Source of the DNA: an uncultured Alistipes sp.
Lineage (GTDB): Bacteria; Bacteroidota; Bacteroidia; Bacteroidales; Rikenellaceae
Direction: 5' to 3'
DNA length: 8,551 nucleotides
Assembly (NCBI GenBank): GCA_900552955.1
Contig: USBO01000070.1
Location: forward strand, 1-8,551
Below, in pieces: positions 1 through 8,521 of the stretch. Each line of letters starts with the position of its first letter. The stretch's first letter is position 1. The notes under the pieces are model-generated. The model searched no databases, was not told where the DNA came from, and worked only from the letters and a program-made list of their open reading frames with translations. The translations under genes were made by a program, and so were the position numbers.

Positions 1-721
1 TGCAGCCGGTGATCGTCACACCCGTGTAACGGGGCGCCGCCTCGGCGTTTTCGACCGTGACGCCGATCTCCAGCGCGTGATCGTCGACGGCGAACGCCGA
101 CACGTCGGGCCACAGCACCCGCGCCCGTGCATCGCCCTTGGCGCGCAGGCAGGCCGCCAGATCACGCGCCACGCCGATGTGCGACGCGGCATCGACGCGG
201 TTGGGCGTCAGGCCGATGCCGATCAGGTAGTCGTCCTCGACACGCAGGAACTCCTTGGCCGGCATTCCGACCGGCGCATCGGCAGGCAGCTCCATGATGC
301 CGTCGTGCGACGCCCCGATCCCCAGCTCGTCCTCGGCGCAGAGCATGCCGAGCGACTCCACGCCGCGGATCTTGCTGCGCTTGATCTTGAACGCCTCGTC
401 GCCCCCTTCGGGGTAGAGCACGGCACCCACCGTGGCGCAGAGCACCTTGAGGCCCTTGCGGCAGTTGGGCGCGCCGCAGACGATCTGCAAGGGCGCTTCG
501 CCGCCCGCGTCGACCGTCGTCACGTGCAGGTGATCCGAATCGGGATGCTCCTCGCAGGTGAGCACCTCGCCCACGACGACCCCCTGCAAGCCGCCGCGCA
601 CGGTCTCGATCTTCTCGAACGCCTCCACCTCCAGACCGATGTCCGTGAGGATGGTCGCCATCGCCTCGGCCGACAGATCGGCATCGATGTACTTCTTGAG
701 CCAGTTGTAAGAGATATTCAT
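1..721 (-). CDS. pheT: Phenylalanyl-tRNA synthetase beta subunit, N-terminal 240 residues (3' end outside window)
   Basis: The frame opens with ATG at 721 (protein start MNISYNWLKKYI) and stays open for 240 codons to the window edge, so the gene is cut at its 3' end, not broken. The N-terminal segment NISYNWLKKYI is typical of PheT. An EMAP/OB-fold tRNA-binding domain follows at about residues 40-150, with HPDSDHLHV (59-67), IVCGAPN (80-86), and RSKIRGVESLGMLC (115-128). LTPNRVDAASHIGVARDL (171-188) leads into the B1/B3-B4 region. Bacterial PheT is about 800 residues; the beta chain pairs with PheS in a cytoplasmic alpha2-beta2 enzyme that charges tRNA-Phe, and its B3/B4 domain edits mischarged Tyr. 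pheS is not directly upstream: the neighbour on that side is a divergent, unrelated gene, so pheT seems to start its own transcription unit here. Confidence 0.95.
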   Translation of the reverse strand, partial: MNISYNWLKKYIDADLSAEAMATILTDIGLEVEAFEKIETVRGGLQGVVVGEVLTCEEHPDSDHLHVTTVDAGGEAPLQIVCGAPNCRKGLKVLCATVGAVLYPEGGDEAFKIKRSKIRGVESLGMLCAEDELGIGASHDGIMELPADAPVGMPAKEFLRVEDDYLIGIGLTPNRVDAASHIGVARDLAACLRAKGDARARVLWPDVSAFAVDDHALEIGVTVENAEAAPRYTGVTITGC

Positions 722-761
722 ATCGTCAATTAATTTTCGGTTGCTGTTGAATGATAACGGG

Positions 762-769
762 CAAAAATA
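762..769 (-). promoter_or_regulatory. Candidate -7 promoter box for pheT
   Basis: Read on the minus strand this is TATTTTTG, a perfect match to the Bacteroidota -7 consensus TAnnTTTG. It lies 40 bases upstream of the pheT ATG, which puts the transcript start near 755 and gives a leader of roughly 35 bases. I find no good TTTG at the -33 position, so the call rests on the -7 box and its location in an AT-rich divergent gap. Confidence 0.5.
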
Positions 770-838
770 CGAAAAAATCGTCGAATATGCTCGCTACGGC
801 GGGAAAAATCAGCGGCATGCGCTCCATTCGCACCGCCG

Positions 839-870
839 TTTCGACTTTCCGATATTTTTTGCTATCTTCA
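839..870 (+). promoter_or_regulatory. Candidate promoter for the CBM9-like gene
   Basis: TATCTTCA at 863-870 matches the Bacteroidota -7 consensus TAnnTTTG at four of six fixed positions (TA and the first two T of TTTG), and TTTC at 839-842 is a three-of-four match to the -33 TTTG with a 20-base spacer. The start codon at 890 would follow a leader of about a dozen bases. It is a weak match, supported mainly by its place just upstream of the gene in an AT-rich stretch. Confidence 0.35.
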
Positions 871-889
871 ACCGACAAAAAACGAGATC

Positions 890-1534
890 ATGTACCGCAT
901 TCCCCGCATCGACTGCAACCCCGCCTGTCCGGCATCGCTCGACGAGGCCTTCGCACGCACCGCACGCGAGGCGATCGCCTGCAACAACTGGCCCGCCGAC
1001 TTCCCCTACGCTCCGCAGGCCGGATTCCGCATTTTCCACACGGGTGCCGACCTGCTGCTGCGCTTCGACGTCGCCGAGCGGTGCACGGCGGCATGCACGC
1101 TCGACGACAACGGGCCCGTATGGACCGACTCCTGCGCTGAGTTTTTCTTCCACCCCGAAGGGAGCGACTCCTACTACAATTTCGAATGCAACTGCATCGG
1201 CACGCTGCTCATCGGCCACCGGCGCGACCGCGCGCACGCCGAACATGCGCCAGCCGAGGTGCTGCGCACCGTCCGCCGATGCGCAAGCTACCCGCACGCA
1301 CCACTATCCGAGACCGAAGGCGACAACCGCTGGACGCTGACGCTCCGGATTCCCGCCCGCGCGCTGTTCCGCGACCGGATCGGGCGTTGGGACGGGCTGC
1401 GGGGCGCGATGAACCTCTACAAATGCGGCGACGGCCTCGCGCGCCCGCACTACCTGTCGTGGCGGCCCATTGCGACACCGAAGCCCGATTTCCACCGCCC
1501 CGAATGTTTCGAGCCGGTGGTATTCGAACCCTGA
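890..1534 (+). CDS. Carbohydrate-binding family 9-like (CBM9-like) protein, 214 aa
   Basis: I recognise the pattern of the small stand-alone CBM9-like proteins common in Bacteroidota: VWTDSCAEFFF (77-87), YYNFECNCIGT (95-105), a conserved Trp at 148 in RWTLTLRIP, NLYKCGD (175-181), HYLSWRPI (187-194) and a C-terminal FHRPECFEPVVF (201-212). The domain fills the whole protein. In larger enzymes CBM9 binds sugar ends at the cell surface, but this protein has no signal peptide, lipobox or membrane segment, so it is probably cytoplasmic and its ligand is unknown. It holds about 11 cysteines in 214 residues, which fits a reducing compartment. The ATG at 890 is preceded by an A-rich stretch instead of a Shine-Dalgarno site. 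It stands alone, divergent from pheT and convergent with the transporter gene, so context gives no clue to function. Confidence 0.8.
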   Translation: MYRIPRIDCNPACPASLDEAFARTAREAIACNNWPADFPYAPQAGFRIFHTGADLLLRFDVAERCTAACTLDDNGPVWTDSCAEFFFHPEGSDSYYNFECNCIGTLLIGHRRDRAHAEHAPAEVLRTVRRCASYPHAPLSETEGDNRWTLTLRIPARALFRDRIGRWDGLRGAMNLYKCGDGLARPHYLSWRPIATPKPDFHRPECFEPVVFEP

Positions 1535-1550
1535 CGGTAGCCCTTTACCG
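1535..1550. terminator. Small hairpin between convergent genes, weak terminator candidate
   Basis: CGGTA at 1535-1539 and TACCG at 1546-1550 are complementary, with a possible extra G-U pair inside (1540/1545) and a loop of four bases. It lies in the 10-base gap between two convergent stop codons and overlaps the stop of the transporter gene. There is no T-run after it on either strand, so it is at best a weak bidirectional terminator and may be chance. Confidence 0.2.
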
Positions 1551-2444
1551 CGATCCGATCCAAAGGAAGAGCATCCCCGCGAGGATCAGCAGCAGGTCGA
1601 TCGCCTTGGCCCGCAGGTTGCGTTCGCGGAAGAGCAGCGCTCCGAAGCCGAACGAGACGACGACCGAGCCGCGGCGGATCATCGAGACGACCGAGATCAT
1701 CGCCTCGGGATCGCTCAGCGCATAGAGATAGCAGAGATCAGCGGCCGACAGAAAGAGCGAGATGAAGGGAATGGCCCAGCTCCACCGAAACGGAGCGGCG
1801 TGCTCGCGTCGCGGCCGCCGGAGCAGCAGCACGGCCGCCGCCATCATCCAGAACTGATAGAACGTAAACCAGCTCTGCACGAAGACGGGGTCGAGCCGGC
1901 GGGTGACGAACCGGTCGTAAAGCCCGCTCGCAGCCCCCAGCACGGCGGCCGCTGCGATGCAGTAGATCCAGACGTTGCGACGGAAATCGACCCCCTCCCT
2001 GCGGCTCGACCGGCTCAGCAGAAAGAGCGAGCCGACAGCCAGCGCGACACCCGTCCACTGATAGCCGTTGAGCCGCTCGCCGAAGATCAGCATGGCCCCG
2101 ACGAGTGTCATCACCGGCCGCGTGGCGTTGATCGGCCCGACGATCGTCAGCGGCAGGTGCTTGATGCCGAAATAGCCGAACACCCACGACGACAGCACGA
2201 TGCACGATTTGAGCACGACGAGCAGATGGGCATGTGCATCGCCTGCGGGACAGCGCAGCGGCGTGGCGTCGAACCAACCCCAGCCGCCGGCCGTGGAGAG
2301 AATCGTCGGCAGGAACAGCAGCGACGAAAAAAGGGTATTGAGCAGCAGCACCGGCAGCACGGCATTGTCGCGCAGCGCCTGTTTCTTCGCCACGTCGTAG
2401 AGCCCCAGCAGCAGCGCCGAGCAAAAGGCCAACAGCAACCACAT
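1545..2444 (-). CDS. EamA/DMT-superfamily transporter, 10 TM segments, 299 aa
   Basis: An inner-membrane protein of the drug/metabolite transporter superfamily. About ten hydrophobic segments are visible (roughly 1-18, 30-50, 74-94, 98-121, 128-144, 157-175, 188-208, 223-243, 249-272, 280-297). The two-repeat EamA architecture shows directly: GLYDV (14-18) recurs as GLYDR (174-178), and the segment ending in FGERLN (121-126) recurs as the one ending in FRERNLR (272-278), each after a small-residue-rich helix. Length is normal for the family. The ATG is 6 bases after the lysA stop, so it is probably translated from the same mRNA. The substrate cannot be read from the sequence. Family members export amino acids and other metabolites, and the lysA linkage makes lysine, diaminopimelate or a related compound a reasonable but unproven guess. 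Confidence 0.85.
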   Translation of the reverse strand: MWLLLAFCSALLLGLYDVAKKQALRDNAVLPVLLLNTLFSSLLFLPTILSTAGGWGWFDATPLRCPAGDAHAHLLVVLKSCIVLSSWVFGYFGIKHLPLTIVGPINATRPVMTLVGAMLIFGERLNGYQWTGVALAVGSLFLLSRSSRREGVDFRRNVWIYCIAAAAVLGAASGLYDRFVTRRLDPVFVQSWFTFYQFWMMAAAVLLLRRPRREHAAPFRWSWAIPFISLFLSAADLCYLYALSDPEAMISVVSMIRRGSVVVSFGFGALLFRERNLRAKAIDLLLILAGMLFLWIGSR

Positions 2445-2450
2445 GGGCGG

Positions 2451-3611
2451 CTACATCAGGTCTTCGCCGTAGACGGCACCAGGCAGGTCGTGGAGATTGT
2501 AGCGCGAGGCCATCGACATGCCGTAGGCGCCGGCCGACTTGATCGTCAGCAGGTCGCCGCGCACCGAGCGGCGCAGGCTCACGTTCTCGTCGAACTTGTC
2601 GGTCGACTCGCAGGCCGTGTCCACGACCGTATATTTGTCCGTGCGGTCGGTCTCGGCCGTGATATTTTCGATGTTGTGGTAGGAGCCGTAAAGCGCCGGA
2701 CGGATCAGTTCGGTCATCGAGGCGTCGACGACGAGCAGTTTGCGCCCCGTGGCGGTCGTCTTATTGAACAACACGCGCGTGATGAGTTCGCCGCACTCGC
2801 CGACGATCGAGCGGCCGAACTCGAAATGCACCTCGCGGTCGCCGACGCGCAGGTGGTTGTGGACGATGGCGAACAGCGAGGCGAAGTTGGGGATCGGCTC
2901 GTTCTCGGGCATGTCGTAGTTGATGCCCAGACCGCCGCCCACGTCGACGAAGCGGAAGGCGAAGCCCAGCCGTTCGAGGTTCTCGACGATGACGTTGACC
3001 TTCTGGCACATGCTCTCGAAGACATGCAGTTCGCGGATCTGCGACCCGATGTGCAGGTGCACGCCGACGATGTGCAGGTGCCGCAGCGAGCGGATGCGTT
3101 CGGCATTGTCCAGAATCTCGTCGTAGGAGATGCCGAACTTGCTGTCGGCCTGACCCGTGTCGATGCAGTGGTTGGTCTTGGGATCGATGTCGGGATTGAT
3201 GCGCAGGGCCACATCCGCCGTGCGTCCCGCCTCGGCGGCCAACGCGTCGAGCACGAGCAGCTCCTCGATCGACTCGCAGTTGATGGCCATGATCTCCTGC
3301 TCGATGGCGTAGCGCAGCTCCTTGTCGCGCTTGCCGACGCCGGCGTAGACGATCGTTTTCGGATCGAAACCCGCCTCGATGGCTTTGCGCACCTCGTTGC
3401 CCGAGGCGCAGTCGATGCCCAGCCCGTACGCGCGGATGATCGCAAGCAGACGGTCGTCGTAGTTGGCCTTGATGGCGTAATGCACCTTATAATCGTAGCG
3501 TTTCGACTCGTTGACGACGCTTTCGAGCGTCTGGCGCAATAGTTCCGTGTCGTAAAGATAGAAAGGGGTCTCCAGCTCCCGCAGGCGGGAGGCGATACGT
3601 CTGCTCAACAT
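2451..3611 (-). CDS. lysA: Diaminopimelate decarboxylase, 386 aa
   Basis: A PLP-dependent fold-type III decarboxylase (alanine-racemase-like barrel plus beta domain) that converts meso-diaminopimelate to L-lysine in the last step of lysine synthesis, in the cytoplasm. Visible signatures: the PLP-binding Lys48 in HYAIKAN; HLHIGSQI (185-192); the glycine loop GGGLGI (225-230) for the PLP phosphate; the specificity segment DASMTELIRPALY (296-308); CEST (334-337) with the active-site Cys334 expected to act across the dimer; and GAYGMSMASRYN (361-372) with Tyr363. The usual EPGR motif reads EFGR (264-267), keeping Glu and Arg but losing Pro. Length is slightly short of the 400-420 common in the family. 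The start at 3611 is 19 bases after the prenyltransferase stop, and the stop is 6 bases before the transporter, so it is the middle gene of a three-gene operon. Ornithine/arginine decarboxylase relatives are less likely given the specificity segment. Confidence 0.93.
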   Translation of the reverse strand: MLSRRIASRLRELETPFYLYDTELLRQTLESVVNESKRYDYKVHYAIKANYDDRLLAIIRAYGLGIDCASGNEVRKAIEAGFDPKTIVYAGVGKRDKELRYAIEQEIMAINCESIEELLVLDALAAEAGRTADVALRINPDIDPKTNHCIDTGQADSKFGISYDEILDNAERIRSLRHLHIVGVHLHIGSQIRELHVFESMCQKVNVIVENLERLGFAFRFVDVGGGLGINYDMPENEPIPNFASLFAIVHNHLRVGDREVHFEFGRSIVGECGELITRVLFNKTTATGRKLLVVDASMTELIRPALYGSYHNIENITAETDRTDKYTVVDTACESTDKFDENVSLRRSVRGDLLTIKSAGAYGMSMASRYNLHDLPGAVYGEDLM

Positions 3612-3630
3612 ACTCTTATATCCTAATTAA

Positions 3631-4512
3631 CTAACCTTCGATCAGGCAGGCGATCACGAAGATCGCCAGCACGAGACTCGCCAACCCGTTGAGCGTTCCG
3701 AAAGCGATGCCGATGTTGCGCTGCCGCGCAGGCGTCACCAGCAGATGCTCCGCCACGAGAATGGCGATGAACAGCGCCTCGCCCGTCCAGAGCAGCGCGC
3801 CCTGCGGGCAGTAGCTGCCGAACCAGAGGAGCGCACCGGCGCTCACCGCGTGGAGCGCGGCGCTGATCGCCAGCGCCGTGCGGGGCGTGAACCGCTGGGG
3901 GATGGAGTGCAGCCCATTCGCACGGTCGTGGTCGGCATCCTGCAAGGCATAGATGATGTCGAACCCGCCGCACCATGTCAGCACGAGCAGCGCCAGCACG
4001 CACGGCTCCAGGTCGATGCGGCCCGTCAGCGCGATGTAGGCGCCCACGGGAGCGATCGCCAGCGACAGCCCCAGCACCAGATGCGCCGCCCACGTGAAGC
4101 GTTTGCAGTAGCTGTAACCCATGATGACGGCCAGCGCCACGGGCGACAGCCACGCCGCGAGGCGGTTGATCGTCGCCGCACACCCCACGAAGAGCAGGGC
4201 GTTGACCGCAACGAAGGCCAGGGCGCTGCGGGGCGAGATCACGCCGGCGGGAATCTCGCGGCCGGCCGTGCGGGGATTCGCAGCGTCGATGCGGCGGTCG
4301 GCCCAGCGGTTGAATCCCATCGCCGCATTGCGCGCGAAGACCATGCAAAGCACCACCTGCACGAGCGGCATACACCACCACAGCGGCGCCGAACAGACCT
4401 CCGCCAACGCATATTTGCGCATCGCATAGGCGAAGGCCAGCAGCGCGAAAGGCTTGGCGAAAACGGTGTGCTGGAACTTCACCAGCCGCATATAATCGAC
4501 GAATCGTGTCAT
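3631..4512 (-). CDS. ubiA: UbiA-family polyprenyltransferase (4-hydroxybenzoate polyprenyltransferase-like, possibly MqnP), 293 aa
   Basis: An integral membrane prenyltransferase that attaches a polyprenyl chain to an aromatic acid. Both Mg-diphosphate motifs are present: NxxxDxxxD at Asn68, Asp72, Asp76 (in FNRWADRRID), and DxxxD at Asp192, Asp196 (in YALQDADHD). The RLVKFQHTVFAKPFALL start and NPRTAGREIPAG (79-90) resemble the 'UbiA-other' subgroup, which includes MqnP of the futalosine menaquinone route. Bacteroidales are not known to make ubiquinone, so menaquinone is the likely end product; the symbol is family-level only. About eight or nine hydrophobic segments fit the family. I chose the ATG at 4512, giving MTRFVDYMRLVKF; the frame is open to an ATG at 4614, but that extension covers the likely promoter and adds a non-family Cys/Arg-rich stretch. 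First gene of the operon with lysA and the transporter. Confidence 0.85.
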   Translation of the reverse strand: MTRFVDYMRLVKFQHTVFAKPFALLAFAYAMRKYALAEVCSAPLWWCMPLVQVVLCMVFARNAAMGFNRWADRRIDAANPRTAGREIPAGVISPRSALAFVAVNALLFVGCAATINRLAAWLSPVALAVIMGYSYCKRFTWAAHLVLGLSLAIAPVGAYIALTGRIDLEPCVLALLVLTWCGGFDIIYALQDADHDRANGLHSIPQRFTPRTALAISAALHAVSAGALLWFGSYCPQGALLWTGEALFIAILVAEHLLVTPARQRNIGIAFGTLNGLASLVLAIFVIACLIEG

Positions 4513-4534
4513 GCTGCACACAGAGTTACGCCGA

Positions 4535-4542
4535 CAAAGGTA
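4535..4542 (-). promoter_or_regulatory. Candidate -7 promoter box for the ubiA-lysA-transporter operon
   Basis: Minus-strand TACCTTTG matches TAnnTTTG perfectly and lies 22 bases upstream of the chosen ubiA start at 4512, implying a very short leader of about 15 bases. No clear TTTG is found about 20 bases further upstream. The position supports the 4512 start over the longer reading from 4614. Confidence 0.5.
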
Positions 4543-4613
4543 GTCAAAATAGCGATTCGACCGACCGCTCGGCACAAGAAATAACACCCCTGCGCAGGAA
4601 AAGACGACGGGCA

Positions 4614-4645
4614 TTTGGCGGTTTTAAATCCGTATCGTATCTTTG
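4614..4645 (+). promoter_or_regulatory. Near-consensus Bacteroidota promoter for lepA
   Basis: TTTG at 4614-4617 (-33), a 20-base spacer, and TATCTTTG at 4638-4645 (-7) match the Bacteroidota primary sigma factor consensus at all fixed positions. The start of transcription would be near 4652, giving lepA a leader of about 105 bases. This is one of the two clearest promoters in the window. Confidence 0.75.
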
Positions 4646-4656
4646 CAGGGGATAAA

Positions 4657-4729
4657 CCGCCCGCAGCGACGGCCTTCGTTTCCACCGCATTCCGTGCGGT
4701 TGGGCACCGGCCGGCGCACTGCAGGGCGG
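4657..4729 (+). promoter_or_regulatory. Long imperfect hairpin in the predicted lepA 5' leader
   Basis: By hand folding, CCGCCCGCAG (4657-4666) pairs with CTGC and GGGCGG (4719-4729) with a single bulged A at 4723. Inside it, CGACGGCC (4667-4674) pairs with GGCCGGCG (4709-4716) with one A/G mismatch. The tip is CCACCGCA (4682-4689) with TGCGGT and GG (4695-4703), one bulged T, and a TTCCG loop. That makes about 25 base pairs in 73 bases, starting a few bases after the predicted transcript start and ending 27 bases before the lepA ATG. There is no T-run after it, so it is not a plain terminator. Function unknown: mRNA stability, translational control, a cis-regulatory RNA, or a by-product of high GC content. 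I do not recognise a known riboswitch class. Confidence 0.45.
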
Positions 4730-4756
4730 AAGCGATAACACAAAGCGGACTTACAC

Positions 4757-6547
4757 ATGAAAAACATACGCAACTTCTGCATCATCGCCCACATCGACCA
4801 CGGCAAAAGCACGCTGGCCGACCGCCTGCTGGAGAAGACCAACACGCTCAATCAGCGCGAGATGCAATCGCAGGTGCTCGACGACATGGATCTCGAGCGC
4901 GAGAAGGGCATCACCATCAAGAGCCACGCCATCCAGATGGAGTACACCGCCCGCGACGGCCAGCGCTACGTGCTCAACCTGATCGACACCCCGGGACACG
5001 TCGACTTCTCCTACGAGGTTTCGCGCGCCATCGCCTCGTGCGAAGGGGCGCTGCTGGTGGTCGACGCCACGCAGGGCATTCAGGCGCAGACGATTTCGAA
5101 CCTCTATCTGGCCGTCGGGCACGATCTGGAGATCATCCCCGTGCTCAACAAGATCGACGTCGACTCGGCGATGATCGACGAGGTGACCGATCAGGTGATC
5201 GACCTGATCGGCTGCAAGCGCGAAGACATTCTGCTCGCCTCGGGCAAGACGGGGCAGGGCGTCGAGGAGGTGCTCGAAGCCATCATCGACCGCATCCCCG
5301 CCCCGAAAGGCGACGACGAGGCGCCGCTGCAAGCGCTGATCTTCGATTCGGTGTTCAACCCCTTCCGCGGCATCATCGCCTATTTCCGCGTCTTCAACGG
5401 TACGATCCGCAAGGGCGACCACGTGAAATTCTTCAACACCGGCGCCGTGTACGACGCCGACGAAGTGGGGGTGCTCAAGCTCAAGATGTCGCCGCGCGAC
5501 GAGATTCGTGCCGGCGACGTGGGCTACATCTGCTCGGGGATCAAGAACTCGGCCGAGGTCAAGGTCGGCGACACGATCACGTCGGTGGCACGCCCCTGCA
5601 GCGAAGCGATCGCCGGCTTCGAGGACGTCAAGCCGATGGTCTTCGCCGGCGTCTATCCCGTCGTGGCCGACCAGTACGAGGACCTGCGCGCCTCGCTCGA
5701 GAAGCTGCAGCTCAACGACGCGTCGCTGACCTTCGAGCCCGAGAGCTCGCTGGCGCTCGGCTTCGGATTCCGCTGCGGATTCCTCGGACTGCTGCACATG
5801 GAGATCATTCAGGAGCGTCTGTACCGCGAATTCGACATGGATGTCATCACGACCGTGCCCAACGTGTCGTACCGCATCACCACGACGCAGGGCGACGTGG
5901 TGGAGGTACACAACCCCTCGGGACTGCCCGAAGTGACGAAGATCGACAAGATTGAGGAGCCTTACATTCAGGCCCAGATCATCACCAAGTCGGAATTCCT
6001 GGGCAATGTCATCAAACTGTGCATCGACAAGCGCGGAGTGATGAAAAACCAGACGTTCCTCACGCAAGACCGCGTGGAGGTCAATTTCGACATGCCGCTG
6101 TCGGAGATCGTCTTCGATTTCTACGACAAGCTCAAAAGCATCTCGAAAGGCTACGCCTCGTTCGACTACCACCGCACGGGATTCCAGCCGTCGAAGCTCG
6201 TGAAACTGGATATCCTGCTCAACGGCGAGCCGGTCGACGCCCTTTCGTCGCTGACCTACACGGACCACGCCTACGACTTCGGTCGCAAGATGTGCGAGAA
6301 GCTCAAAGAGCTGATCCCCCGCCAGCAGTTCGACATCGCCATACAGGCCGCCATCGGCGCCAAGATCATTGCCCGCGAGACGGTCAAAGCCGTGCGCAAG
6401 GACGTGACGGCGAAGTGTTACGGCGGTGATATTTCGCGTAAGCGCAAACTGCTCGAGAAGCAGAAAAAGGGTAAGAAGCGCATGCGCCAGATCGGTAACG
6501 TCGAAGTTCCTCAGTCGGCATTCCTCGCCGTGCTAAAAATGGATTAG
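4757..6547 (+). CDS. lepA: Elongation factor 4 (LepA), ribosome back-translocating GTPase, 596 aa
   Basis: A translational GTPase acting on the ribosome, related to EF-G; proposed roles are in back-translocation, recovery of stalled ribosomes and 30S assembly. The G domain is complete: G1 AHIDHGKST (11-19), G2 REKGIT (48-53), G3 DTPGH (77-81), G4 NKID (131-134), and G5 read as SGKTG (162-166), where many LepA proteins have SAKTG. Domain II follows (about 190-280), then the EF-G-like domain with FGFRCGFLGLLHMEII (about 336-351). The LepA-specific C-terminal domain ends with YGGDISRKRKLLEKQKKGKK and RMRQIGNVEVPQSAF, the tRNA-contacting basic tail. Length equals the family norm (about 600). Start ATG at 4757 gives the typical MKNIRNFCIIAHIDHGK. 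It is the first gene of a two-gene unit with the acyl-CoA synthetase, from a strong promoter with a structured leader. Confidence 0.98.
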   Translation: MKNIRNFCIIAHIDHGKSTLADRLLEKTNTLNQREMQSQVLDDMDLEREKGITIKSHAIQMEYTARDGQRYVLNLIDTPGHVDFSYEVSRAIASCEGALLVVDATQGIQAQTISNLYLAVGHDLEIIPVLNKIDVDSAMIDEVTDQVIDLIGCKREDILLASGKTGQGVEEVLEAIIDRIPAPKGDDEAPLQALIFDSVFNPFRGIIAYFRVFNGTIRKGDHVKFFNTGAVYDADEVGVLKLKMSPRDEIRAGDVGYICSGIKNSAEVKVGDTITSVARPCSEAIAGFEDVKPMVFAGVYPVVADQYEDLRASLEKLQLNDASLTFEPESSLALGFGFRCGFLGLLHMEIIQERLYREFDMDVITTVPNVSYRITTTQGDVVEVHNPSGLPEVTKIDKIEEPYIQAQIITKSEFLGNVIKLCIDKRGVMKNQTFLTQDRVEVNFDMPLSEIVFDFYDKLKSISKGYASFDYHRTGFQPSKLVKLDILLNGEPVDALSSLTYTDHAYDFGRKMCEKLKELIPRQQFDIAIQAAIGAKIIARETVKAVRKDVTAKCYGGDISRKRKLLEKQKKGKKRMRQIGNVEVPQSAFLAVLKMD

Positions 6548-6551
6548 AGCC

Positions 6552-8459
<1,908 letters not shown>

Positions 8460-8483
8460 CCCCATTTTTCAGCCGCCGAAAAC

Positions 8484-8513
8484 TTGACAAATAAAAAAAA
8501 CGGAGTAACTTTG
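8484..8513 (+). promoter_or_regulatory. Promoter of the tRNA gene
   Basis: TTG at 8484-8486 (within TTGACA) is followed after 19 bases by TAACTTTG at 8506-8513, a perfect -7 match to TAnnTTTG. Transcription would start near 8520, about five bases before the mature tRNA 5' end. The spacer contains a run of eight A (8493-8500). Confidence 0.75.
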
Positions 8514-8521
8514 TACTCCGT
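8500..8521. repeat. Perfect 8-bp inverted repeat around the tRNA promoter -7 box
   Basis: ACGGAGTA (8500-8507) and TACTCCGT (8514-8521) are exact reverse complements, separated by ACTTTG. The repeat encloses most of the -7 element. Read on the minus strand it is a stem-loop followed by a T-run (seven T after the stem, then ATTTG), which has the form of an intrinsic terminator for leftward transcription. Read on the plus strand no T-run follows, so it would not block the tRNA transcript. Confidence 0.6.

Noticed and set aside
741..1340. A 199-codon plus-strand frame overlapping the CBM9-like gene
   Set aside because: It is Thr/Pro/Arg/Ser-rich out-of-frame translation of the CBM9-like gene plus its upstream AT-rich gap.
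1511..1537. A tRNA T-loop-like string (GGTTCGAATACC on the minus strand)
   Set aside because: The flanking bases do not form a five-pair T-stem and no acceptor or anticodon arm is nearby; it encodes the last residues of the CBM9-like protein.
1470..3542. A 690-codon plus-strand open frame opposite the transporter and lysA genes
   Set aside because: Its translation is rich in Arg, Asp, Gln and His with no recognisable domain, and it runs antisense to two well-identified genes. Long antisense frames are expected in high-GC, codon-biased genes.
4513..4614. A 34-residue N-terminal extension of the UbiA-like protein from an ATG at 4614
   Set aside because: The extension contains the TACCTTTG promoter box, does not look like the family N-terminus, and the ATG at 4512 gives the expected MTRFVDYMRLVKF start.
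4707..4714. CCGGCCGG palindrome as a possible protein-binding site
   Set aside because: An 8-base GC palindrome is unremarkable at this GC content, and it is better explained as part of the leader stem.
4751..6268. A 505-codon minus-strand open frame opposite lepA
   Set aside because: lepA is unmistakable on the plus strand across its full length; the antisense translation is a low-complexity Val/Asp/His/Arg mixture without domains.
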